Assembly (NCBI GenBank): GCA_041685075.1
Contig: JAWLGN010000173.1
Coordinates: 1-11,595 of the forward strand
Source of the DNA: JAMCRM01 sp041685075
GTDB lineage: Bacteria; Acidobacteriota; Terriglobia; Bryobacterales; Bryobacteraceae
Direction: 5' to 3'
DNA length: 11,595 nucleotides
Positions 1-6,276 of the stretch are shown here, piece by piece; within the stretch, counting starts at the first letter, position 1; each line of letters opens with the position of its first letter. The position numbers and the translations under genes are program-made. Below the pieces are notes generated by a model. The model ran no database searches, was not told where the DNA came from, and saw nothing but the letters and a program-made list of their open reading frames with translations.

Positions 1-324
1 CGCGATGGGGCGCTCGCCGGCCTGCAGGATCTCCAGCAGGTGCTCGCGGATGAGGCCGCGGACCTCGGCGGCGTCGCCAACGAGCTTGCGGTCGACGCGC
101 TCGCGGATGCGCTCGAGGATCTCTTCGGTGGTGCGCACCCCTATATCGGCGCTGATGAGGGCGTACTCGAGTTCTTCGAGCAGCTCGGCATCGATCTCCT
201 TGCGGCCGTGTAACGCGTCGTCCAGCCGGGACACCAGTCCCGCGCGCGTCTTCTGCACGCCGCTTTTGAGCTTCTCCAGCAGCGTGGGCTCCTTGGGAGC
301 GGAGCCGAATAGGGTTTGGATCAT
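1..324 (-). CDS. ftsY: Signal recognition particle receptor FtsY, N-terminal part (cut by window edge)
   Basis: The minus-strand frame starts at ATG 324-322 and stays open to the left edge, giving 108 residues beginning MIQTLFGSAPKEPTLLEKLK. The stretch with GLVSRLDDAL, then LLEELEYALISADIGV, then IRERV is the helical N domain of the SRP-type GTPase FtsY. FtsY is the membrane-associated receptor that docks SRP-ribosome complexes at the Sec translocon. The GTPase G domain would lie beyond position 1 and is not seen. The protein lacks the long acidic A domain of E. coli FtsY, as in many other bacteria; the N domain begins within about 15 residues. No Shine-Dalgarno is visible before the ATG, but TACAAT lies just upstream (334-339). 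It diverges from the SDR gene with 21 bp between start codons. Ffh shares the NG fold, but the LADADIGV-like motif and the short N-terminal lead favour FtsY. Confidence 0.88.
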   Translation of the reverse strand, partial: MIQTLFGSAPKEPTLLEKLKSGVQKTRAGLVSRLDDALHGRKEIDAELLEELEYALISADIGVRTTEEILERIRERVDRKLVGDAAEVRGLIREHLLEILQAGERPIA

Positions 325-333
325 TTTGGTTTT

Positions 334-339
334 ATTGTA
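334..339 (-). promoter_or_regulatory. Candidate -10 box for ftsY, possibly leaderless
   Basis: Read on the minus strand, TACAAT (5 of 6 matches to TATAAT) ends 9 bases before the ftsY ATG. A transcript starting the usual 6-7 bases downstream would begin only a few bases before the start codon. The absence of any Shine-Dalgarno fits a leaderless message. There is no convincing -35 at 16-18 bp spacing. This short AT-rich patch stands out from the GC-rich surroundings. Confidence 0.3.
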
Positions 340-345
340 TCAATC

Positions 346-1296
346 ATGCGAAAAGCAGCGATCTTTGGAGCCGCGGGCACGATAGGGCGGTGGATTGGGG
401 CGGATCTGGAGCGGCGCGGCATCCCGTTTCGCGCCGCAGGAAGGGATGGCCGCAGGCTGGAGGCCGCCTTCGGCGGGATGCGGGGCGCCGAGGTGGTGAC
501 GGCCGACCTGGCTACCGCCGCCGGGGCCGCCGAGGCGGGGCGCGGCGCCGATACCGTGTTCTACTGCGTGGGGGTGCCGTTCACCAATTTCGCCCTCCAT
601 CCGGCGCTGATGCGCACCAGCCTGGAGGGCGCCGCCGCGGCGGGAGTGGAGCGCATGGCGGTGGTGTCGAGCGTCTATAGCTATGGAGTGCCCCGCACGC
701 AGCGCGTGGCCGAGACGCATCCGCGCGAGCCCCACACGGTGAAGGGCCGGTATCGCAAGGAGCAGGAGGACCTGGCGCTGGAGGCGAACGCGCGGGGAGT
801 GCTCCATACGCTCGTGGTCCGGCTGCCGGATTTCTACGGCCCGCACGCGGAGAACAGCCTGGCGCACCGTATCTTTACCGCCGCGCTGGCCGGCAAGAAG
901 GCCACCTGGCTGGGGCCGGCTTCCACCCCGCACGAGTTCATCTTCGTGCCTGATGCCGCGGCGCCCATCGTGGAGCTGGCCTCGCGCCCGGACTGCTACG
1001 GGGAGGCGTGGAACCTGGGCGGCGCGGGCGAAATCAGCGGGGCCGAGTTCATCCAGAAGGTCTACAGGGCGGCGGGAAGGGAACCGAAGTTCCGGACGGT
1101 GGGCGCGGGCATGCTGCGGGTGGCGGGGCTGTTCCAGCCGCTGCTGCGCGAATTGGTCGAGATGCGGTACCTGCAGGAGACGCCCGTCATCCTGGACGAC
1201 TCCAAGCTGCTGGCGCGGCTGGGGAACGTGCAGAAAACTCCATATGAAGAAGGCATCCGCCGTACGGTAGAGTTTCTGCGCGCCTCGGGTGTGTAG
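346..1296 (+). CDS. Extended SDR family NAD(P)-dependent epimerase/dehydratase-like protein, atypical active site
   Basis: 316 residues, cytoplasmic. The N-terminus MRKAAIFGAAGTIGR carries the GxxGxxG dinucleotide-binding motif at residues 8-14. The D-L pair of the adenine-ribose loop follows, and a strand ending VVSS (106-109) supplies the SDR serine region. The normal catalytic YxxxK is not intact: the aligned segment is GRYRK (134-138), with Lys138 but no Tyr four residues before it. A nearby RLPDFYGP segment and the C-terminal substrate domain are typical of extended SDRs. I chose ATG 346 over the in-frame TTG at 316 because family proteins begin right at the Rossmann strand and the TTG lies inside the ftsY start. 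No Shine-Dalgarno precedes 346. A 75-bp gap separates it from the catabolic operon, so co-transcription is possible but unproven. The substrate is unknown. It could be a nucleotide-sugar or isoprenoid-type reductase, or a non-catalytic binder. Confidence 0.85.
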   Translation: MRKAAIFGAAGTIGRWIGADLERRGIPFRAAGRDGRRLEAAFGGMRGAEVVTADLATAAGAAEAGRGADTVFYCVGVPFTNFALHPALMRTSLEGAAAAGVERMAVVSSVYSYGVPRTQRVAETHPREPHTVKGRYRKEQEDLALEANARGVLHTLVVRLPDFYGPHAENSLAHRIFTAALAGKKATWLGPASTPHEFIFVPDAAAPIVELASRPDCYGEAWNLGGAGEISGAEFIQKVYRAAGREPKFRTVGAGMLRVAGLFQPLLRELVEMRYLQETPVILDDSKLLARLGNVQKTPYEEGIRRTVEFLRASGV

Positions 1297-1322
1297 GAAC
1301 GAACTGTTGCGCGCGCCGGGTG

Positions 1323-1348
1323 GCGGCGCCGCTTGTAAGATTGTCTTA
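1323..1348 (+). promoter_or_regulatory. Palindromic elements in the leader before the tyrosine catabolic operon
   Basis: The 75-bp gap before the aminotransferase gene holds a perfect 10-bp palindrome, GCGGCGCCGC (1323-1332). Directly after it is a 5-bp inverted repeat, TAAGA-ttg-TCTTA (1336-1348), in a local AT-rich patch. TAAGAT (1336-1341) resembles a -10 box in 4 of 6 positions, but I see no good -35. Together they could form an operator/promoter or a small hairpin at the head of the operon. The assignment rests on position and symmetry only. Confidence 0.25.
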
Positions 1349-1371
1349 AGCGCGGCTGGCGAGGGGTTGGG

Positions 1372-2484
1372 ATGCCGTTGGTTCCTCCATATATCGCCTC
1401 TTTGCGGCCCTACGAGCGGGGCCGGGATGCGGCGGAGGTGCGGCGGGAGTATGGGCTCGAACGGGTGGCCAAGCTGGCCTCCAACGAGAATCCGCTGGGG
1501 CCTTCGCCGCGCGCGGTGGAGGCCATCTGCCAGTCGCTCGACCGGATGCACCATTACCCGGACGGCGGCCTGGAACTACGCCGCGTGCTGGCGCGCGAGT
1601 ACGACCTGAATATCGACAACGTAATTGCGGGCAACGGGTCGGAAGGCATCATGTCCAGCATCATTCGTACGTTTCTGTGCGATGAGGACGAGGTGCTGAC
1701 CACCGAGGCGGCCTTCATCGGCTTCCAGGTGCTGGCGAAATCGCGCGGGGTGGCCTACCGCACGGTGCCGTACAGGGAGTGGCGCTACGATCTTCAGGCA
1801 CTGGCGGCGGCCATCAACGAACACACCAAGATCATTTACCTGGCCAACCCCAATAATCCCACCGGGTCGATCTTCACGCGGCGGGAGTTCGAGGAGTTCT
1901 ACAGGCACGTGCCGGAGCGCGTGCTGATCATCCTGGACGAGGCCTATTTCGAGTACGCGCGCGATAAACCGCAGTACCCGGATTCGATGCACTATCGCTA
2001 CGACAACGTCATCACGCTGCGCACGTTCTCGAAGGTGTACGGGCTGGCGGGAGTGCGGATCGGCTACGGCTTCGCGCACCAGGAGCTGGTGGGCAACCTG
2101 CTGAAAGTGAAGCTGCCGTTCGAGCCCTCGACGCCGGCGCAGGCGGCGGGGATTGCGGCGCTGGCGGATAAGGAGTTCCTGCACCGGTCGCTGGAGCTGA
2201 ATGCGCGCGGGCTGCGGTTTCTTTCCGGCGCGCTGCGGGAGATGGGATTCGAAGTGGTGCCCTCGGAGGCCAATTTCGTGATGCTGGTGCTTCCGGGCGA
2301 AGAGGAGGCCTCGCGGCTGGTGGGGGCGCTGCTGCGGGAGGGGGTGATCGTGCGCCCTCTGGGAGCCTTCGGGCTGCCGCAGTGCGTGCGCATCTCTACC
2401 GGCACGGAGCGCGAAAACCAGCAGTGCGTGGAGGCCATAGGGAGGGTCTATGCAGGTTCAGGAGCGGGGGGCGCCGCCCGCTGA
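1372..2484 (+). CDS. hisC: PLP-dependent aminotransferase, histidinol-phosphate aminotransferase (HisC) family; likely aromatic aminotransferase here
   Basis: 370 residues, a normal length for HisC-type class I/II aminotransferases. Visible marks are LASNENPLGPSP near residues 35-46, HYPDGG, GNGSEGI, NPNNPTG at 159-165 (PLP/substrate contact), the LDEAYFEYA strand with the PLP-binding Asp, TFSKVYGLAG with Schiff-base Lys221, and VRISTG near the C-terminus with the carboxylate-binding Arg. The start is ATG 1372 with GAGGGG five bases upstream (1361-1366). The family makes histidinol phosphate, but several HisC-like enzymes also transaminate tyrosine and phenylalanine. Its 3' end overlaps the 4-hydroxyphenylpyruvate dioxygenase gene by 35 bp and there are no other his genes here. 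I therefore infer that it feeds tyrosine into the pathway as 4-hydroxyphenylpyruvate. The fold assignment is firm; the substrate is inferred from context. Histidine biosynthesis remains the alternative. Confidence 0.88.
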   Translation: MPLVPPYIASLRPYERGRDAAEVRREYGLERVAKLASNENPLGPSPRAVEAICQSLDRMHHYPDGGLELRRVLAREYDLNIDNVIAGNGSEGIMSSIIRTFLCDEDEVLTTEAAFIGFQVLAKSRGVAYRTVPYREWRYDLQALAAAINEHTKIIYLANPNNPTGSIFTRREFEEFYRHVPERVLIILDEAYFEYARDKPQYPDSMHYRYDNVITLRTFSKVYGLAGVRIGYGFAHQELVGNLLKVKLPFEPSTPAQAAGIAALADKEFLHRSLELNARGLRFLSGALREMGFEVVPSEANFVMLVLPGEEEASRLVGALLREGVIVRPLGAFGLPQCVRISTGTERENQQCVEAIGRVYAGSGAGGAAR

Positions 2485-3580
2485 GCGGGATTTTCTGCCG
2501 CTCGAAGGGATGGACCACCTGGAGTTCTGGGTGGGCAACGCCCGTCAGGCGGCGCATTTCTTCCGCGCGGCGTTCGGGATGCGGCTGGCGGCGTACAGCG
2601 GGCCGGAGACAGGCACGCGCGACCGAGCCTCCTACGTGCTGGAGCAGGGGCGCATCCGGTTCGTCCTCACCACGGCACTGGCGCCCGAGCATCCCATTGC
2701 CGAGCACGCGCGGCTGCACGGCGACGGCGTGCGCGATATCGCGCTCGAGGTGCCGGACGCCCTGGCGGCCTGGCGCGAGACCACGCGCCGCGGCGCGCGC
2801 AGCGTGGCGGAGCCGCGGGTGCTGGCGGACGATGGCGGGCGCGTGCGGGTAGCCTCGATTGCCGCCTACGGGGACACCATCCACACCTTCGTCGAACGCT
2901 CCGGCTACCGGGGCGCGTTCCTGCCGGGCTACCGCGAGGTGGTGGGGCCCGATCCGCTGGCGCACACCAACGGCCTGGTGCACGTCGACCATATCGTCGG
3001 CAACGTGGGATGGGGGCAGATGAACCAGTGGGTGGAGTTCTACCGGCGGGTGATGGGCTTCGAACTCTACCAGCACTTCGACGACCGGGACATCAGCACG
3101 GAGTACTCGGCCCTGATGTCCAAGGTGATGGCGGGCGGCAAGGGGCGCATCAAGTTCCCCATCAACGAGCCGGCGCGCGGGAAGCGCAAGTCGCAGATCG
3201 AGGAGTACCTGGATTACTACCGCGGGCCGGGCGTGCAGCACATTGCGCTCTCCACGGGCAACATCGTCGAAACGGTGACCCAGATGCGCAACCGGGGGAT
3301 CGAGTTTCTGCGGGTGCCGGAGACGTACTATGACGGCCTCGAAGCGCGGGTAGGCCGCATCGACGAACCGCTCGATAGGCTGCGGGAACTGGGGGTGCTG
3401 GCGGACCGCGACGAGGAGGGCTACCTCTTGCAGATCTTCACTAAACCGGTGGAGGACCGGCCGACCCTCTTCTTCGAAGTGATCCAGCGGAAGGGCAGCC
3501 GCAGCTTCGGCAAGGGCAATTTCAAGGCGCTGTTCGAGGCGCTCGAGCGCGAGCAGGCGCTGCGCGGGAACCTGCGATGA
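2450..3580 (+). CDS. hpd: 4-hydroxyphenylpyruvate dioxygenase
   Basis: 376 residues, close to typical bacterial HPPD. It converts 4-hydroxyphenylpyruvate to homogentisate with O2, releasing CO2, in the cytoplasm. There are two vicinal-oxygen-chelate domains. The N-terminal one (about 20-155, from MDHLEFWVGN) is structural. The C-terminal one (about 175-360, from VHVDHIVGNV) is catalytic. The Fe(II) facial triad is visible as His181 (VDHIV), His264 (GVQHIAL) and Glu343 (LFFEVIQR). The segment from FPINEP to KSQIEEYL and the C-terminal FGKGNFKALFEALEREQ are HPPD hallmarks. Start ATG 2450 is preceded by GGGAGGG (2440-2446) at short spacing, inside the end of the aminotransferase gene. The stop overlaps the next start as ATGA. 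Hydroxymandelate synthase shares this fold and substrate, but homogentisate dioxygenase and fumarylacetoacetase genes next door favour HPPD. Confidence 0.95.
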   Translation: MQVQERGAPPAERDFLPLEGMDHLEFWVGNARQAAHFFRAAFGMRLAAYSGPETGTRDRASYVLEQGRIRFVLTTALAPEHPIAEHARLHGDGVRDIALEVPDALAAWRETTRRGARSVAEPRVLADDGGRVRVASIAAYGDTIHTFVERSGYRGAFLPGYREVVGPDPLAHTNGLVHVDHIVGNVGWGQMNQWVEFYRRVMGFELYQHFDDRDISTEYSALMSKVMAGGKGRIKFPINEPARGKRKSQIEEYLDYYRGPGVQHIALSTGNIVETVTQMRNRGIEFLRVPETYYDGLEARVGRIDEPLDRLRELGVLADRDEEGYLLQIFTKPVEDRPTLFFEVIQRKGSRSFGKGNFKALFEALEREQALRGNLR

Positions 3581-4542
3581 AGCTGGGGACCTTCGAGGTG
3601 GCCACTCCCGTGGGTCGGCAGCGGCGGCTGGGCGCGCTGTGGAACGGCGCGGTGGTGGACCTGAACTTCGGCTGCGCGTGGCTGCTGGCACGGCGCGGTG
3701 AAGCGCGCCCGCAGCGGCTGGCCGATGCCTGCATCCCGCCGCGCATGCGGGAGTTCCTGGAAGGTGGGGAGACCGCCAGGGAGTGGGCCTGCCGGGTGCT
3801 CGAAGCGATCGAGGCGGATGCGCGCGGGCCGAACGATGAAACCCTGGTCTACAGGATGGAGGAGATCCGGCTGCTGGCGCCGTTGCCGGATCCGGCGGGG
3901 CTGCGGGATTTCTACGCCTTCGAGGACCACGTGAAGAAGGGGTTCGAAAAACGCGGGGAGCCGATGCCGCCGGAGTGGTACGAAATGCCCGTGTACTACA
4001 AGGGCGCGCATCGGAACATCCTCGGTCCGGACGAGGACGTGCGCTGGCCGCCGTTCACGGAAACGTTCGATTACGAGTTGGAGCTGGCGGCGGTGGTCGG
4101 ACGCGAGGGGCGCGATATTCCGGTTGCCGAGGCGCGCCGCTACATCGCCGGGTTCACCGTCATGAATGACTTCAGCGCGCGCGATATCCAGCGCCGGGAG
4201 ATGCGCGTGCGGCTGGGACCGGCCAAGGGGAAGGATTGGGCCACGGCGCTGGGCCCCTGGCTGGTGACGACCGATGAGATCGGCGACCCGTACAACCTGG
4301 AGATGACCGCGCGGGTGAACGGGGAGACCTGGTCCCGCGGCAACTCGGGATCGATCTACTGGAAGTTCGAGCAGATGATCGAATTTGTCTCCCGCGGCGA
4401 GAGCATCTACCCGGGGGAGGTGATCGGCTCGGGCACCGTAGGCGGCGGCTGCGGGCTGGAACTCGATCGCTGGGTCGAGCGCGGCGACGTCATCGAACTG
4501 GAGATCGAAAAGATCGGGGTGCTGCGAAACCGGGTGGTGTAG
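3577..4542 (+). CDS. fahA: Fumarylacetoacetate hydrolase (fumarylacetoacetase-type FAH family)
   Basis: 321 residues, shorter than the roughly 420-residue animal enzyme. It hydrolyses fumarylacetoacetate to fumarate and acetoacetate, the last step of tyrosine degradation. Residues known in mouse FAH can be matched in order: Asp111 and His118 in DFYAFEDH (mouse D126/H133, same spacing), the metal-binding Glu167 and Glu169 in YELEL (E199/E201), Asp198 in MNDFSARD (D233), Gln205 and a Lys in GPAKGKDW. The MPVYYKGA segment matches the animal MPVGYHG-like stretch. This conservation of the fumarylacetoacetase set, together with the operon, favours true FAH over the broad 2-oxo-hydratase/decarboxylase branch of the family. 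ATG 3577 overlaps the HPPD stop (ATGA), implying translational coupling; there is only a weak Shine-Dalgarno. The TAG stop is 10 bp before the homogentisate dioxygenase start. Confidence 0.9.
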   Translation: MKLGTFEVATPVGRQRRLGALWNGAVVDLNFGCAWLLARRGEARPQRLADACIPPRMREFLEGGETAREWACRVLEAIEADARGPNDETLVYRMEEIRLLAPLPDPAGLRDFYAFEDHVKKGFEKRGEPMPPEWYEMPVYYKGAHRNILGPDEDVRWPPFTETFDYELELAAVVGREGRDIPVAEARRYIAGFTVMNDFSARDIQRREMRVRLGPAKGKDWATALGPWLVTTDEIGDPYNLEMTARVNGETWSRGNSGSIYWKFEQMIEFVSRGESIYPGEVIGSGTVGGGCGLELDRWVERGDVIELEIEKIGVLRNRVV

Positions 4543-4552
4543 AGAGGAGTGT

Positions 4553-5470
4553 ATGTATCCGCTGAAGAAAGGGAAGACCGCCGCGCAGGCGCACGTGGGA
4601 CTGCCGGAGGGCACCTACGAGGAGGAGCACGGGCGCAAGGGATTCTACGGCAGGAGCGCGCACCTCTACCACGCGCGGCCGCCCACGGGATGGATTCGCT
4701 TCGAAGGGAAGCTGCGGCCGCATTGCTTCGACCTGAACCGCCTGGAGCCGGACGACCTGTGCGACCCCGAGGGCCAGCCCGTGGCCTTCCTGGGGAACCA
4801 CGACGTCACCCTCTGCGTCTCGCGCCGTTCCGCTCCCATGCCGTTCTACTTCCGCAATGCCGATGGCGATGAACTCGTGTTCGTGCATCGCGGCCGGGGG
4901 ACGCTCGAGACCGATTTCGGGCCGCTGCCCTACGAGCCGGGCGACTACATCGTGATCCCGCGCGCCGTGACGCACCGCTATCTGCCTGAGACCGAGGACA
5001 ACTTCTTCCTCATCGTGCAATCGAAGTCCGAATTCGAGCCGCCGGACAAAGGCTTAGTCGGGCAGCACGCGCTCTACGACCCGGCGGTGATCGCCACGCC
5101 GGAGCCCGAGCCGCATCTCGACGACGACGGCGAGTGGGAGGTGCGCATCCGGTCCGACAGTGAGATCTCGAAGGTGGTCTATCCGTTCAACCCCATCGAC
5201 GTCGTGGGCTGGAAGGGCGATCTCACGGTATGGAAGCTGAACATGCGGGACATCCGGCCGCTGACCAGCCCGCGGGTGCACCTTCCGCCGAGCGCCCATA
5301 CCACCTTCGTCACCGGCGGCGCGGTGGTCTGCAGCTTCCTGCCGCGGCCGCTCGAGGAAGACCCCCAGGCCATCAAGGTGCCGTTCTTCCACCGCAACAC
5401 GGACTACGACGAGTTCCTTTTCTATCACCAGGGGAACTTCTTCAGCAAAGACAACATCCGGCCGGGGTAG
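4553..5470 (+). CDS. hmgA: Homogentisate 1,2-dioxygenase, cut short by an in-frame TAG
   Basis: The frame opens at ATG 4553 behind GAGGAG (4544-4549) and gives 305 residues before TAG 5468-5470. It is a cupin-type, short bacterial homogentisate dioxygenase, which cleaves homogentisate to maleylacetoacetate using Fe(II). The N-terminal jelly roll carries FYFRNADGDELVFVHRGRG, then LPYEPGDYIVIPRAVTHRY. The C-terminal cupin has VHLPPSAHTTFVTGG and FFHRNTDYDEFLFY, providing iron ligands His280 and Glu287 (human H335/E341). The third ligand, the His of HHGPHP, lies after the TAG. The encoded product therefore ends before the iron site is complete and should be inactive. Continuing in frame past the TAG restores the family's C-terminus to a TGA at 5654-5656 (367 residues with the amber position). 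Neighbouring genes also end in TAG, so the codon is a normal stop here. Nonsense mutation or sequence error is the simplest reading. Confidence 0.9.
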   Translation: MYPLKKGKTAAQAHVGLPEGTYEEEHGRKGFYGRSAHLYHARPPTGWIRFEGKLRPHCFDLNRLEPDDLCDPEGQPVAFLGNHDVTLCVSRRSAPMPFYFRNADGDELVFVHRGRGTLETDFGPLPYEPGDYIVIPRAVTHRYLPETEDNFFLIVQSKSEFEPPDKGLVGQHALYDPAVIATPEPEPHLDDDGEWEVRIRSDSEISKVVYPFNPIDVVGWKGDLTVWKLNMRDIRPLTSPRVHLPPSAHTTFVTGGAVVCSFLPRPLEEDPQAIKVPFFHRNTDYDEFLFYHQGNFFSKDNIRPG

Positions 5471-5656
5471 GCCACGCTGCATCCGCGGGGCATCCACCAC
5501 GGGCCGCATCCCAAGGCGCTGCGCAACCAGGCGGAGTTGACCCACACCGACGAGTCCGCCGTCATGCTGGACGGGTTGAATCCCATCCGGGTGCTGCCCG
5601 CGGGAGAGGCGGTGGAGTGGCAGGAGTACTGGATGAGCTGGATGGAGAAACCTTGA
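5471..5656 (+). pseudogene. hmgA: Detached C-terminal part of homogentisate 1,2-dioxygenase after the amber codon
   Basis: In the same frame as the upstream dioxygenase, 61 codons run from GCC 5471 to TGA 5654-5656. The start of the translation (ATLHPRGIHHGPHPKAL) includes the HGPHP loop, whose first His (position 316 counting through the amber codon) is the expected third Fe ligand (human H371). The tail continues through THTDESAVMLDGLNP to the Trp-rich end QEYWMSWMEKP, as in homologues. There is no further stop or frameshift and base use is unchanged. The segment has no start codon or Shine-Dalgarno of its own at the right place, so it is made only if the TAG is read through or is not real. 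Its TGA overlaps the TTG start of the flavin reductase gene. Confidence 0.85.
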
Positions 5657-6276
5657 CCATCGATCCCGCAACGATTGATCCGCGCGACGTCTACAAGCTG
5701 ATGGTGGGGGCCATCGTGCCGCGGCCCATCGCCTTCGTCTCGACGGTAAGCCCGGAGGGCGTGTTGAACCTGGCGCCGTTCAGCTTTTTCACGGGCATCA
5801 GCGCCAATCCGCCGGCCATCTGCTTCAGCCCCATGGTGCGGGGGAGCGACGGCGGCCGCAAGGATACGCTGTGCAACATCGAAGCCACGCGCGAGTTCGT
5901 GGTGAATATCGTCTCGGAGGATTTCGCCGCGGCGATGAACGCCTGCTCGGCGGAGTTTCCGCCGGAGGTGGACGAGTTCGCCGCATCGGGGCTGACGCCG
6001 CTGGCGAGCGAAGTGGTGCGGCCGCCGCGCGTGGCCGAATCGGGCGTCCACATGGAGTGCCGGCTGCTGGAGATTGTGCACGTGAGCGCGCGGCCGCTGG
6101 GCGGGAGCCTGGTCATCGGGGAGGTGCTGCGCCTGCACGTCGCCGATGGGCTGCTGCGGGATTTCCGCATCGACCCGGACAGGCTGCGCGCCATCGGGCG
6201 CATGGGCGGCCCCACCTACACCCGCACCACGGACCGCTTCGACATGGAGCGCCCGGTCTACCGGAGAACGTCGTGA
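5653..6276 (+). CDS. Flavin reductase-like FMN-binding split-barrel protein
   Basis: 207 residues, cytoplasmic, one flavin_reductase-like (PF01613-type) split-barrel domain. Typical stretches are RDVYKLMVGAIVPRPIAFVS at the N-terminus, NLAPFSFFTGISANPP in the FMN-binding region, TREFVVNI, the AESGVHMECRLLEI strand and GSLVIGEV, with a C-terminal GRMGGPTYTRTTDRF tail. Relatives bind FMN and either reduce free flavin with NAD(P)H or act as flavoredoxins. I chose TTG 5653 because GGAG (5644-5647) sits five bases before it, the TTG overlaps the dioxygenase TGA as TTGA, and homologues begin at this IDP-rich lead; no in-frame ATG lies nearby upstream. The gene ends in a GTGA overlap with the acyl-CoA synthetase. 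No flavin-dependent monooxygenase is encoded in the window, so the partner and physiological role are open. Confidence 0.88.
   Translation: MTIDPATIDPRDVYKLMVGAIVPRPIAFVSTVSPEGVLNLAPFSFFTGISANPPAICFSPMVRGSDGGRKDTLCNIEATREFVVNIVSEDFAAAMNACSAEFPPEVDEFAASGLTPLASEVVRPPRVAESGVHMECRLLEIVHVSARPLGGSLVIGEVLRLHVADGLLRDFRIDPDRLRAIGRMGGPTYTRTTDRFDMERPVYRRTS

Noticed and set aside
316..345. TTG at 316 as the start of the SDR gene
   Set aside because: It would add ten unconserved residues, overlap the ftsY start, and has its only AGGG one base away. ATG 346 places the Rossmann strand at the N-terminus as usual.
5..385. Plus-strand frame at the left edge rich in Ser and Arg
   Set aside because: It is the complement of the ftsY N domain, and the Ser/Arg repeats come from reading GC-rich helices backwards.
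2396..3691. Minus-strand open frame across the HPPD gene
   Set aside because: It is the antisense shadow of HPPD. The plus-strand frame has all three iron ligands and family hallmarks.
4553..5656. Genome-wide amber recoding (for example pyrrolysine) as the explanation of the split dioxygenase
   Set aside because: Several neighbouring genes with well-supported ends use TAG as their stop, and the amber position is not at a residue where pyrrolysine enzymes are known. Local readthrough stays possible, but recoding is not supported by this window.
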